From Gammaproteobacteria bacterium (GTDB lineage: Bacteria; Pseudomonadota; Gammaproteobacteria; Pseudomonadales; Cellvibrionaceae): DNA of 15,528 nucleotides. The stretch is from contig JAGKWY010000092.1 of NCBI GenBank assembly GCA_021151625.1, forward strand, positions 1 to 15,528. The letters run 5' to 3'. The translations under genes were made by a program, and so were the position numbers. Positions 1 to 8,286 of this stretch are shown piece after piece. Within the stretch, counting starts at the first letter, position 1; each line of letters begins with the position of its first letter. Below the pieces are notes generated by a model. It was not told the origin of the DNA and did not search any database. It saw only the letters and a list, made by a program, of their open reading frames with translations.

Positions 1-1084
1 GCAATGGGCTTTTTATGTATTTTTTTGCCATCGCTGAATCAGCAACCCAACGCACTGCGACACCGTTGGTATACCTTACATCTATCGCTTTTACATCCGA
101 CCAAACACTACTCAAGTGCGCATCATATACAGTAACAAATCTACGAACTTTTTCCATCACTTGATCACGTCCAATTGCAATTTCTACGTGATTTTTTACC
201 GTTAATCGCCAGGATTTTTTGTTATCGCACTTTAATGCGAGCACATCCAATCCACGCGAGCGCAAAATTTGGGATAAATCCTGATATTGCTGCAATATTT
301 CAATCGCATCGGATTCACTCCCTTGCAGCCAGGGTAAGCCCGAAAGTGGGCCTGCATCATCCACGCGAACAATTTCGCCGCGTTGATTTAAAAAACCATC
401 GCCCCAACGAGCAATAGGTTTTTGTTCAATAATTTTTACTACCAGAGTGTCCGGCCAGCGACGATTTAACATCACTTTTTCCACCCAGGGGTCACTCAGC
501 AGCGCCTGTTTTAACTCCATTAAATCCAGCTGCAAAAAATCGCCATCGATTTCATCGCCAATTAACTCGGTCGCACGCTGTTTGGAAATGAGATGAAACT
601 CACCTTCCACCACCACACTTTTAATCGGACGTTCAAATACTTTTGCGATTGGACCACTCGCCCAATAAACACCTGCGCCCAATACAACAACCATCACACC
701 AGCGGCAAAACGGCGATTTAACCAGGAAAAATTCCAGGTAAATGTCAGTTTTGATGTTTTGCGGCCCGAGGCTGCATCCACACTGCGGCCTTTTCGTCCT
801 TGTGGCGACGCTTTTGTATAACCTCGCTCCCTGCGTGTTGCAGATTCCGTTCGCGCAACAGGCATATCACCCGCGCTATAACGTGTCGACGGACTATCCA
901 GCAATACATCTTTAACTACACGCGCTTCCGGTTGCTCATTTTTTTCATTGCGCTCACTTACCGGAGCACGAACCTCATCACTAACAGGTGCCGCACGACG
1001 ACGCGATTGCCGCGGGCTTTCATCCATTAATGGATCAGCACCAATCCTTGGTTCAATACGTTCGCCCGGTTTGAAATCGCGCAT
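1..1084 (-). CDS. ftsQ: Cell division protein FtsQ, C-terminus cut by the window edge
   Basis: FtsQ is a single-pass inner-membrane divisome protein; in the family it binds FtsB/FtsL in the periplasm and links early and late division proteins. I translated 361 codons from ATG at 1084 without a stop before the left edge. Residues 1-120 are a polar, Arg-rich cytoplasmic tail. A transmembrane helix lies at about 125-143 (FAAGVMVVVLGAGVYWA). A POTRA domain follows at about 152-222 (IKSVVVEGEFHLISK, then DPWVEKVMLNRRWPDTLVV). The beta domain ends with IDVRYTNGVAVRW, the usual near-terminal FtsQ motif, so only a few residues should be missing. The start lies 6 nt after the ddlB stop, with a weak AAGGTGA site inside the end of ddlB. 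The tail is about 100 residues longer than in E. coli FtsQ (276 aa); an internal Met at residue 20 is an alternative start but would shorten it little. Confidence 0.95.
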   Translation of the reverse strand, partial: MRDFKPGERIEPRIGADPLMDESPRQSRRRAAPVSDEVRAPVSERNEKNEQPEARVVKDVLLDSPSTRYSAGDMPVARTESATRRERGYTKASPQGRKGRSVDAASGRKTSKLTFTWNFSWLNRRFAAGVMVVVLGAGVYWASGPIAKVFERPIKSVVVEGEFHLISKQRATELIGDEIDGDFLQLDLMELKQALLSDPWVEKVMLNRRWPDTLVVKIIEQKPIARWGDGFLNQRGEIVRVDDAGPLSGLPWLQGSESDAIEILQQYQDLSQILRSRGLDVLALKCDNKKSWRLTVKNHVEIAIGRDQVMEKVRRFVTVYDAHLSSVWSDVKAIDVRYTNGVAVRWVADSAMAKKYIKSPL

Positions 1085-1090
1085 GGCAAA

Positions 1091-2062
1091 TTACACTGTC
1101 ACCTTGAGGCTGGCACGCAACACCGTCAGCACCAACTCAGCAAACGCAAGATCCACCGCTTTTGCAGCCATGGGCACCAGGCTGTGACTTGTCATACCCG
1201 GAGCCGTATTAACTTCCAGTAAATAAAAATTCTGTTGCGCATCCGCCATAACATCGACTCGCCCCCAACCGCGACACCCCAGTGCATTAAATGCATTCAG
1301 TGCAAGCTGTTTTAATTCCGCTTCTTTTTCTGCCGACAAGCCGCAAGGGCACAAATAACGCGTATCTTCAGCAATGTATTTCGCGTCGTAATCATAAAAG
1401 CTGTGATGGGTCTCCAGTTTGATCGGTGGCAGCGCCTCACCATCCAGAATCGCAATTGTGTATTCCGCACCGACAATCAAGCGCTCGACCAGTACACTGC
1501 CCTGATATTTTGCAGCAGTGTTAAACGCAGCCTCCAATTCCGCAGCGGTTTTTACACGTGACATACCTATACTGGAACCTTCATTCGCCGGCTTCACCAT
1601 GGCCTCACCACCCAGTTTCACCAATACTGCAGCGAAATCTGAATCGCGTGTGAGCACTGCAAATTCCGGCGTAGGCAATTTGATCGGGCTATTTGCACTT
1701 AAACCGGTCCATAAATATTTGGTGCGCAATTTATCCATCGCCAATGCTGAGGACTGCACATCACTACCGGTATAAGGAATATTTAAAAATTCCAACAACG
1801 CCTGAATACGACCATCTTCACCACCCGGGCCATGCAATATTAAAAATGCACGATCAATCTTTGCCGCTTGAATATCAGCAATAACATTTTCACTTACATC
1901 AATCGCAACATGGTCGATACCCGCTTCTTGCAATGCCGCGATAACCGCCGCACCACTTTGCAAGGAAACCTCGCGTTCGGAAGAAAGCCCGCCGTAGAGC
2001 ACGCCGACTCGACCGATCTGTTGTTTTAATGCCGCATCAACCGGCAGTTTTACTGCTTGCAT
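1091..2062 (-). CDS. ddlB: D-alanine--D-alanine ligase (DdlB)
   Basis: This cytoplasmic ATP-grasp enzyme joins two D-Ala to make the dipeptide that MurF adds to the peptidoglycan precursor. About 323 aa, close to the 306 of E. coli DdlB. Numbered from the ATG at 2062, visible motifs are the N-terminal YGGLSSEREVSLQSG (about 23-37), LHGPGGEDG (76-84), the ATP-grasp stretch VKPANEGSSIGMSRV (156-170), the substrate-loop motif YDYDAKY (223-229), GCRGWGRVDVM (262-272) and the metal and phosphate site LLEVNTAPGMTSHSLVPMA. A GTG at 2065 directly precedes the ATG. An AGAGG site sits about 6 nt before the ATG and only 3 nt before the GTG, so I chose the ATG. The gene lies 29 nt downstream of murC and 6 nt before ftsQ, the usual dcw arrangement. 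The LHG(R)GGEDG motif has Pro where E. coli has Arg; the rest looks intact. Confidence 0.97.
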   Translation of the reverse strand: MQAVKLPVDAALKQQIGRVGVLYGGLSSEREVSLQSGAAVIAALQEAGIDHVAIDVSENVIADIQAAKIDRAFLILHGPGGEDGRIQALLEFLNIPYTGSDVQSSALAMDKLRTKYLWTGLSANSPIKLPTPEFAVLTRDSDFAAVLVKLGGEAMVKPANEGSSIGMSRVKTAAELEAAFNTAAKYQGSVLVERLIVGAEYTIAILDGEALPPIKLETHHSFYDYDAKYIAEDTRYLCPCGLSAEKEAELKQLALNAFNALGCRGWGRVDVMADAQQNFYLLEVNTAPGMTSHSLVPMAAKAVDLAFAELVLTVLRASLKVTV

Positions 2063-2091
2063 CACTAACCTCTATGGCAGTTCATTCACTG

Positions 2092-3528
2092 CTAACGCAA
2101 TTGTCGTTTAGCCAATTCCGGTGAAAGCACACCGACATTGCCAGCACCCTGGGTAATCACTATGTCACCCGCGCGCACTAAATCTTTAATAATGGAGGGA
2201 ACGCCATCCACAGTTTCCACAAAAATGGGTTCGATCACACCGCGCGCGCGAATGCTGCGACATAAATGGCGACTATCTGCACCAGGAATCGCCTCTTCGC
2301 CCGCGCTGTACACTTCCAGCAACACCAATGCATCTACCGTTGAAAGTACTTCCACAAAATCTTCATAGAGATCGCGCGTGCGCGTGTATCTGTGTGGCTG
2401 GTAAATCATGACCAAACGACGCTCTGGCCAACCATCGCGTACCGCTTTAATAACGGCGGCAACTTCGCGCGGATGATGACCATAATCGTCCACCAACATG
2501 GCATCACCAGAATCAATTGGAAAATTGCCATATACCTGGAAGCGGCGACCAACACCCTGGAAATTTTCCAAACCTTGCTGGATAGCCTCGTCGTCAATAC
2601 CTTCATCGGTAGCGACGGCAATTACCGCCGTTGCATTAAGTACATTGTGAATACCAGGAATATTGATGCGGATGTGTAATGGCTTCTCAAAACCAGGGCG
2701 AATCACATCAAACTCGGAATGCATTTTGTCCTGCTTGATATTGATCGCGCGAAAATCGCAATGCTCACCAAAACCGTAAGTTAAAATCGGACGCGCGATT
2801 TCAGGAATAATGTCGCGAATAACTGGATCTTCACCGCACAACACTGCCAAACCATAAAAGGGTAAATTGTGCAGAAATTCGATAAAGGTTTTTTTCAGTT
2901 TGGAAAAATCACCACCATAGGTTTCCATATGGTCGGCATCGATATTGGTAACAATCGCCACCATCGGCTGCAAATGCAAAAAGGAAGCATCACTTTCATC
3001 AGCTTCCGCCACCAAATAGCGGCTTGCCCCCAACTGTGCATTAGTGCCCGTGCTATTTACCAAACCACCAATCACAAATGTCGGGTCAAGTTTGGCTGCC
3101 GCAAGAATAGAGGCGAGTAAACTGGTGGTCGTGGTTTTACCGTGGGTACCGGCAACGGCAATACCGTGACGATAGCGCATTAATTCGCCCAGCATTTCAG
3201 CACGACGCACAATCGGAATACGCATTTCGCGTGCGCCCAACATTTCCGGATTTTGCGCATTAACTGCACTGGAGTTCACCACCACATCGGAGCCGTAAAC
3301 ATTTTCCGCCGCGTGACCAATAAAAATCTGTGCGCCTTTATTTTTTAAGCGCTCGGTTACGCTGGACGCTTTGATATCAGAACCGGAAATTTCATAGCCC
3401 TGGTTTAACAACACCTCGGCAATACCGCTCATGCCGGCGCCGCCAATACCAATAAAATGAATACGGCGAATACGACGCATTTCGGGAACACAAAACTGAC
3501 CAATGGATTTCTGCGTAGAATTATCCAC
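2092..3528 (-). CDS. murC: UDP-N-acetylmuramate--L-alanine ligase (MurC)
   Basis: MurC is the cytoplasmic ATP-dependent ligase that adds L-Ala to UDP-MurNAc, the first peptide step of the precursor. From GTG at 3528 it has 478 aa (E. coli 491). Domain 1 shows VPEMRRIRRIHFIGIGGAGM (UDP-binding Rossmann glycine loop, about 14-33). The P-loop AGTHGKTTTT lies at about 126-135, followed by AEADESDASFLHL and TNIDADHMETYGGDF of the central domain. The C-terminal domain shows DDYGHHPREV and YQPHRYTRTRDL. The reading frame is open further upstream to a TTG at 3555, but a perfect AGGAGG at 3535-3540 with 6-nt spacing points to the GTG. The shorter N-terminus also lines up with E. coli MurC, where VPEMRR follows a short leader. 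The start overlaps the last 8 nt of murG, suggesting coupled translation. Confidence 0.97.
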   Translation of the reverse strand: MDNSTQKSIGQFCVPEMRRIRRIHFIGIGGAGMSGIAEVLLNQGYEISGSDIKASSVTERLKNKGAQIFIGHAAENVYGSDVVVNSSAVNAQNPEMLGAREMRIPIVRRAEMLGELMRYRHGIAVAGTHGKTTTTSLLASILAAAKLDPTFVIGGLVNSTGTNAQLGASRYLVAEADESDASFLHLQPMVAIVTNIDADHMETYGGDFSKLKKTFIEFLHNLPFYGLAVLCGEDPVIRDIIPEIARPILTYGFGEHCDFRAINIKQDKMHSEFDVIRPGFEKPLHIRINIPGIHNVLNATAVIAVATDEGIDDEAIQQGLENFQGVGRRFQVYGNFPIDSGDAMLVDDYGHHPREVAAVIKAVRDGWPERRLVMIYQPHRYTRTRDLYEDFVEVLSTVDALVLLEVYSAGEEAIPGADSRHLCRSIRARGVIEPIFVETVDGVPSIIKDLVRAGDIVITQGAGNVGVLSPELAKRQLR

Positions 3529-4621
3529 GGGCAACCTCCTCACAAATTTCAGCAACTTGCGCTGCCGCGTAAGGCATTGCCAGTTGCTGCGCTTTTTCCG
3601 CCATAGACAATAAATGCTGGCGATTAGCTAATTCAGTTAATAACAAGGCCGCTAATTTCGCAGCCGTCAATTCTTTTTGCACCAGCGAAATTCCCGCGCC
3701 CACACTGCTTAAGTGTCTGGCGTTGTAGGTCTGGTGATCATCAATTGCACTAGGCAGTGGAATTAACATAGCGGCAACACCTGCCGCTGTTAATTCAGAA
3801 ACCGTAAGTGCACCTGCACGGCAAATCACTAAATCTGCCCAGGCATAGGCCGCAGCCATATCCTCAACAAATGCATCAACTTTGGCATTCACCTGATGCT
3901 GCATATACAGCGCAGTGGTAGCGTCTGCATGATTTTTTCCCGCTTGATGCCACACGGCTGGGCGCGCTTCACGCGGCAATTGTGCAAGTGCTTCAGGTAC
4001 CAACTCATTAATCGCTTTTGCACCCAAACTTCCACCCAAAATCAACAATTGCAATGGCGTATTTTTTTCGGCACGCGCGTTATAGCGCGCTTGTGCATCT
4101 GCCAAACCATGAATATTGGTGCGCACAGGATTGCCGACCACCTGCACTGATTCTTCCGGCACCGAATTAAAAGCATCGGGAAATGCAGCAAGCACTTTGG
4201 TCGCCACTTTTGCCAGCAAACGATTGGTAGTTCCTGCAACAGCATTTTGCTCGTGAATTACTAATGGTTTGCCCAAAATTTTTGCCGCCATTCCACCCGG
4301 GCCAGACGCAAAACCACCAAAACCAATAACCACATCCGGGTTCACTTTACGCATCAACTTCAATGCTTGACCCAAGGCGTAGCTAATTAAAAAAGGCGCT
4401 TTAAACAAACCGGTAACACCGCGACCACGCACACCTTCCACTTTGATTAAATGCAGTGGAATATTCGCAGCAGGCACCAAACGCATTTCAATTCCGCGCG
4501 CAGTACCCAACCAGTGGATACTATGTCCACGCGCACGCAATTCTTCGGCAACAGCCAATGCAGGGAATACATGCCCGCCGGTACCACCTGCCATAACTAA
4601 CACGGTGAGGGACTTGCTCAT
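3521..4621 (-). CDS. murG: UDP-GlcNAc:undecaprenyl-PP-MurNAc-pentapeptide GlcNAc transferase (MurG)
   Basis: MurG is the peripheral membrane GT-B glycosyltransferase that adds GlcNAc to lipid I, giving lipid II on the cytoplasmic face. 366 aa, near the 355 of E. coli. The N-terminal domain has the glycine loop MAGGTGGHVFPALAVAEEL (10-28), a second glycine-rich loop GFGGFASGPGG (100-110) and HEQN (123-126). The C-terminal UDP-GlcNAc domain has LILGGSLGAKAINE (193-206), the RAGALTVSEL loop (268-277) and DDHQTYNA (294-301). All three signature G-loops are present. The ATG at 4621 overlaps the ftsW stop as ATGA (4 nt), and the end overlaps murC by 8 nt. Its position between ftsW and murC is the standard dcw order. 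Confidence 0.98.
   Translation of the reverse strand: MSKSLTVLVMAGGTGGHVFPALAVAEELRARGHSIHWLGTARGIEMRLVPAANIPLHLIKVEGVRGRGVTGLFKAPFLISYALGQALKLMRKVNPDVVIGFGGFASGPGGMAAKILGKPLVIHEQNAVAGTTNRLLAKVATKVLAAFPDAFNSVPEESVQVVGNPVRTNIHGLADAQARYNARAEKNTPLQLLILGGSLGAKAINELVPEALAQLPREARPAVWHQAGKNHADATTALYMQHQVNAKVDAFVEDMAAAYAWADLVICRAGALTVSELTAAGVAAMLIPLPSAIDDHQTYNARHLSSVGAGISLVQKELTAAKLAALLLTELANRQHLLSMAEKAQQLAMPYAAAQVAEICEEVARG
3535..3540 (-). promoter_or_regulatory. Ribosome binding site deciding the murC start
   Basis: The minus strand reads AGGAGG, a full anti-16S match, followed by 6 nt and then GTG at 3528. It lies inside the last codons of murG. It rules out the longer TTG start at 3555, which is upstream of the site, and the downstream ATG at 3480, which has no Shine-Dalgarno sequence. 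Confidence 0.85.
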
Positions 4622-5820
4622 GCTGCCGCCTCCACTAGACGTGTGCGCGTTACCTTGGTTGCTTCAGGCACTTCAGGAACATAAACCGCCAATTCCCATT
4701 GCACGCGCATCACAAAAGCCATCAATACACAGCACATCAACAAACTACTGCCGCCGTAGCTAATAAATGGCAGGGTCAAACCTTTGGTGGGCAGCAGTCC
4801 GGAGGACACGCCCATATTGATAAATACCTGGAATGAAAACAGTATGGCGATACCAAAGGTCGCCAAAGCGGCAAACATTTTTCCAGCCGCCAGATTTTTT
4901 TTGGCCAGCTTGAAAATACGTAAAATCAGCGCAGCAAATAATCCCATCAAGAGTACCGCCCCCACCAAACCAAACTCTTCAGCGATAATTGCGAAAATAA
5001 AATCTGTGTGCGCCTCAGGCAAAAAGAATAACTTTTGCAGACTATTGCCCAACCCCAAACCAAACCATTCCCCGCGACCAAAACCAATCAACGATTGGGT
5101 TAGCTGGTAACCAGTGTTGAACTGGTCCGCCCAGGGATCTAAAAAGGTAATCAACCGCTGCATACGATAAGGCGACAAAATTGCAACGGCTGCCAGACCA
5201 CCAACACCAATCACAATTAACAGAAAGAAATGCAGCATGCGCACACCGGCGATAAACATCATGGCAAATACTGTTGCACTCAATACCACTGAGCTACCAA
5301 AATCTGGCTCCAGCAATAACAAGCCAACAAATACACCTACTACCAACAGCGGTTTTAAAAAGCCCTGCCAACCAAAATGCAATTCCTGATAGCGGCGCGC
5401 AAAAAAGCTGGCGAAAAAAACTACTGCGCAAAACTTGGCAATTTCCGATACCTGAATTGATATCACACCCAAACTGAACCAACGCTGGCTACCATTTACT
5501 TTTTTACCAATGCCAGGAATTAACACCACAACCAACAAAAATAATGTGATCAGCAAAAAGTGGCCGGAGTAACGTTGCCATACACTCATAGGAACAGACA
5601 CAACAAATATCGCAAGCACCATTCCCATGAGCATATAAACCGCATGACGTTTGGCGAAATACCATGCATCGTCATAGGTAAGTGCAGCAAAAGACACCGA
5701 TGCAGAAGCCACCATAATTAATCCAATCGACATAAGTGCAAACCACAGGCTCAGTAACGGCCAGTCGATACGTGCACTTAATGGCAATTGATTAAATGGA
5801 GTGGTGGCGGCTTTGATCAT
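4618..5820 (-). CDS. ftsW: Septal peptidoglycan glycosyltransferase FtsW (SEDS family)
   Basis: FtsW is a polytopic inner-membrane SEDS protein that polymerises lipid II into glycan strands at the septum, working with FtsI. 400 aa with about ten hydrophobic segments, similar to E. coli FtsW (414 aa). SEDS landmarks are NGSQRWFSLG (109-118), LLLEPDFGSS (168-177), the extracytoplasmic loop LPEAHTDFIFAIIAEEFG (267-284), which carries the Asp expected to be catalytic, and GLLPTKGLTLPFISYGGSS (341-359). The company of murD and murG and of the cognate transpeptidase gene ftsI supports FtsW over its paralogue RodA. The start is ATG at 5820, overlapping the murD stop by 4 nt (ATGA); the stop overlaps the murG start in the same way. 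The cytoplasmic tail after about residue 380 is short and polar. Confidence 0.97.
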   Translation of the reverse strand: MIKAATTPFNQLPLSARIDWPLLSLWFALMSIGLIMVASASVSFAALTYDDAWYFAKRHAVYMLMGMVLAIFVVSVPMSVWQRYSGHFLLITLFLLVVVLIPGIGKKVNGSQRWFSLGVISIQVSEIAKFCAVVFFASFFARRYQELHFGWQGFLKPLLVVGVFVGLLLLEPDFGSSVVLSATVFAMMFIAGVRMLHFFLLIVIGVGGLAAVAILSPYRMQRLITFLDPWADQFNTGYQLTQSLIGFGRGEWFGLGLGNSLQKLFFLPEAHTDFIFAIIAEEFGLVGAVLLMGLFAALILRIFKLAKKNLAAGKMFAALATFGIAILFSFQVFINMGVSSGLLPTKGLTLPFISYGGSSLLMCCVLMAFVMRVQWELAVYVPEVPEATKVTRTRLVEAAA

Positions 5821-7166
5821 GATGCGTTTAACTCCTGTACCGCTGCACAGAATTTTTCACCGCGATCTTCGTAATTTTTAAACATGTCAAAACTTGCGCA
5901 CGCCGGTGAAAGCAATACTGCATCGCCGCTTTTGGCCAGATTAAATGCTTTGTGAACAGCATCCTGCATGCTGGAAGCATGGGTGATAGTTGTAGCGCTA
6001 GCCACTGCTTGTTCGATAATGGGCGCATCGCGACCAATCAATACCACTTGGCTATTAATGGCTTTTAATGCGGGCGCCAATTCAGTGAAATCCTGCCCCT
6101 TGCCTTCACCGCCGAGGATTACAATTAATTGCTGCGGATCGCGCGCCAAACCTTGAACCGCCGCCAAGGTAGAACCAATATTGGTGCCTTTGGAATCGTT
6201 ATAGAATTCAACACCGTTTTTAGTAGCGACAAATTCACAGCGATGCTTCAAGCCTTTGAAACTTTTCAATGCGGTGAGCATGGCATCCATTGGAATACCC
6301 GCCGCATCACCCAGCGCCAAGGCCGCGAGCGCATTATCCACATTGTGGCGACCGCGAATTGTTAACTCGCGCGACGGCATTAATGGCGTGAGATTTTTCG
6401 CCAGATATTCTTCGCCGTTTTCTTCGGTCAAACCAAAACTGCCGAAATCAGCACTGCCGCCAAAGTAAATTGGTTTCGCACCTGCAGCGAACGGTGGATG
6501 GGTTAATACATCCTTGCGATTAACAACAATATGTTCTGCACCAAAATACACGCGCAGCTTGGCGAGAATATAAGCGCGCATATTCTCGTAGCGATCAAGA
6601 TGATCAGCACTGATGTTTAAAATAGTTGCCACTTTGGCATTGAGCTTAGTAACGGTTTCCAACTGAAAACTGGAAAGCTCCATCACGTAAAGTTCAACGG
6701 CATCACCCAACAGTTCCAGTGCTGGCGTTCCCAAATTGCCACCCACCGCAACGTTGATGCCTGCGGTTTTGGCCATTTCGCCCACCAGGGTAGTTACCGT
6801 ACTTTTAGCATTGGAGCCGGTAATTGCCACAATGGGGGCCTTGGCGTAGCGCACAAATAATTCAATATCACCAACTACAGGAATGCCTGCATTTTTTGCT
6901 TGCTCAATGGCTGGAGTCGCCACAGCAACACCGGGACTGACAATAATTTCATCGCAAGCCAAAAGTGTATGCGGATTTAATTCGCCGCATTCAATAGTGA
7001 CGCCCGGAAACTCCTGCTGCACTTTTTCCAGATTGGGTGGCGTAGTACGAGTATCCAGTAACACAAAGGCTTGTTGTTGCGCCGCCAAAAAGCGCGCAAC
7101 CGACAAACCGGTAATACCGGTGCCGATTACTGCTTTTACTTTACTGGTGGCAATCATCTGTGACAC
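5817..7166 (-). CDS. murD: UDP-N-acetylmuramoylalanine--D-glutamate ligase (MurD)
   Basis: MurD is the cytoplasmic ATP-dependent ligase that adds D-Glu to UDP-MurNAc-L-Ala. 449 aa (E. coli 438). Domain 1 has VIGTGITGLSVARFL (13-27). The ATP loop reads AITGSNAKSTVTTL (114-127), followed by GGNLGTPALEL (142-152), MELSSFQLE (162-170) and NISADHLDRY (184-193). The C-terminal domain has FYNDSKGTNIGST (321-333), with the KGTN lobe that contacts the substrate. The P-loop has Ala where E. coli has Gly (GSNGKST). The start is GTG at 7166: AGAGAG lies about 7 nt upstream of it, too far from the ATG at 7157. The gene is separated from mraY by 37 nt with no clear promoter, and overlaps ftsW by 4 nt. Confidence 0.97.
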   Translation of the reverse strand: MSQMIATSKVKAVIGTGITGLSVARFLAAQQQAFVLLDTRTTPPNLEKVQQEFPGVTIECGELNPHTLLACDEIIVSPGVAVATPAIEQAKNAGIPVVGDIELFVRYAKAPIVAITGSNAKSTVTTLVGEMAKTAGINVAVGGNLGTPALELLGDAVELYVMELSSFQLETVTKLNAKVATILNISADHLDRYENMRAYILAKLRVYFGAEHIVVNRKDVLTHPPFAAGAKPIYFGGSADFGSFGLTEENGEEYLAKNLTPLMPSRELTIRGRHNVDNALAALALGDAAGIPMDAMLTALKSFKGLKHRCEFVATKNGVEFYNDSKGTNIGSTLAAVQGLARDPQQLIVILGGEGKGQDFTELAPALKAINSQVVLIGRDAPIIEQAVASATTITHASSMQDAVHKAFNLAKSGDAVLLSPACASFDMFKNYEDRGEKFCAAVQELNAS

Positions 7167-7203
7167 AAATAAACTCTCTAGTTAACCAACAGAACAAAAA
7201 TGA

Positions 7204-8286
7204 TTAGCGCAGCTTTAAAGTTGCCAAGCCAATCAATACCAAAATCAGGGTGATAATCCAGAAACGCACAATCACGCGTGGTTCCGGCCAACCTTTTAAT
7301 TCAAAATGATGATGAATTGGTGCCATGCGGAAAATACGGCGACCGGTTAGCTTGAACGAGGCTACTTGCAAAATTACCGATACGGTTTCCAGCACGAAAA
7401 TACCGCCCATAATGAACAACACAAATTCATGGCGAATTATCACGGCAATTAGCCCGAGTGCAGCACCCAGCGCCAACGCGCCTACGTCACCCATAAACAC
7501 TTGTGCTGGGTAAGTGTTGAACCACAAAAAGCCAAGCCCCGCCCCCACCAGTGCGCAACAAAACACCACCAGCTCACCCGCACCTGGAATGTAGGCAATA
7601 TTCAAATAATCGGAGAATTGTGAGTTGCCAGCGAGATAGGCAATTACCGCCAAGGCACCAGCTACCATCACGCTCGGCATAATGGCCAAGCCATCCAAAC
7701 CATCGGTTAAATTCACCGCGTTGCTGGTACCTACAATCACAAAATAGGTGAAGACTACGTAGAACAGCCCCATGTTCAACGCGACATTTTTAAAGAAAGG
7801 AATAAACAATTGTGTCTCTGCCGGATTTTGCGCAGTCACGTATAAAAAAATCGCAGCCCCCAATCCTGCAACAGATTGCCAAAAATATTTCCAACGCGCA
7901 GGCAAGCCTTTAGGATCGCGTTTGGCAACTTTGCGATAATCATCTACCCAACCCACCGCACCAAATACTGCGGTCACAATTAATACCACCCACACATAGC
8001 GGTTAGATAAATTGGCCCACAATAAAGTGCTGACAAAAATCGCTGACAAAATTAATGCGCCGCCCATGGTGGGCGTGCCGGATTTTGCGAGATGGGTTTG
8101 CGGGCCATCGGTACGCACCGCCTGGCCAATACGCAATTCGGTTAAGCGACGAATAAACCAGGGGCCAAGTAACAGCGAAAAACCCAACGCAGTAAGCACC
8201 CCCAAAATGGCACGCACGGTTAGATATTGAAACACTGCAAAGCTGCGCAGGTATTCTTGTAGATATTCTGACAACCAGTACAGCAT
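7204..8286 (-). CDS. mraY: Phospho-MurNAc-pentapeptide transferase (MraY)
   Basis: MraY is an integral membrane enzyme that transfers phospho-MurNAc-pentapeptide from UDP to undecaprenyl phosphate, making lipid I. From ATG at 8286 it is 360 aa, exactly the E. coli length, and the key residues fall at the E. coli positions: Asp115-Asp116 in VGWVDDYRK, NLTDGLDGLA (192-201), Asp267 in FMGDVGAL, and the histidine motif PIHHHFELKGW (323-333). Several long hydrophobic helices are visible. The frame stays open upstream to 8313, but MLYWLSEYLQEYLRSFAVFQYLT matches the known N-terminus and an AGGAG site lies about 10 nt before the ATG. The start shares one base with the murF stop (TAATG), a typical coupling arrangement. 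Confidence 0.97.
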   Translation of the reverse strand: MLYWLSEYLQEYLRSFAVFQYLTVRAILGVLTALGFSLLLGPWFIRRLTELRIGQAVRTDGPQTHLAKSGTPTMGGALILSAIFVSTLLWANLSNRYVWVVLIVTAVFGAVGWVDDYRKVAKRDPKGLPARWKYFWQSVAGLGAAIFLYVTAQNPAETQLFIPFFKNVALNMGLFYVVFTYFVIVGTSNAVNLTDGLDGLAIMPSVMVAGALAVIAYLAGNSQFSDYLNIAYIPGAGELVVFCCALVGAGLGFLWFNTYPAQVFMGDVGALALGAALGLIAVIIRHEFVLFIMGGIFVLETVSVILQVASFKLTGRRIFRMAPIHHHFELKGWPEPRVIVRFWIITLILVLIGLATLKLR

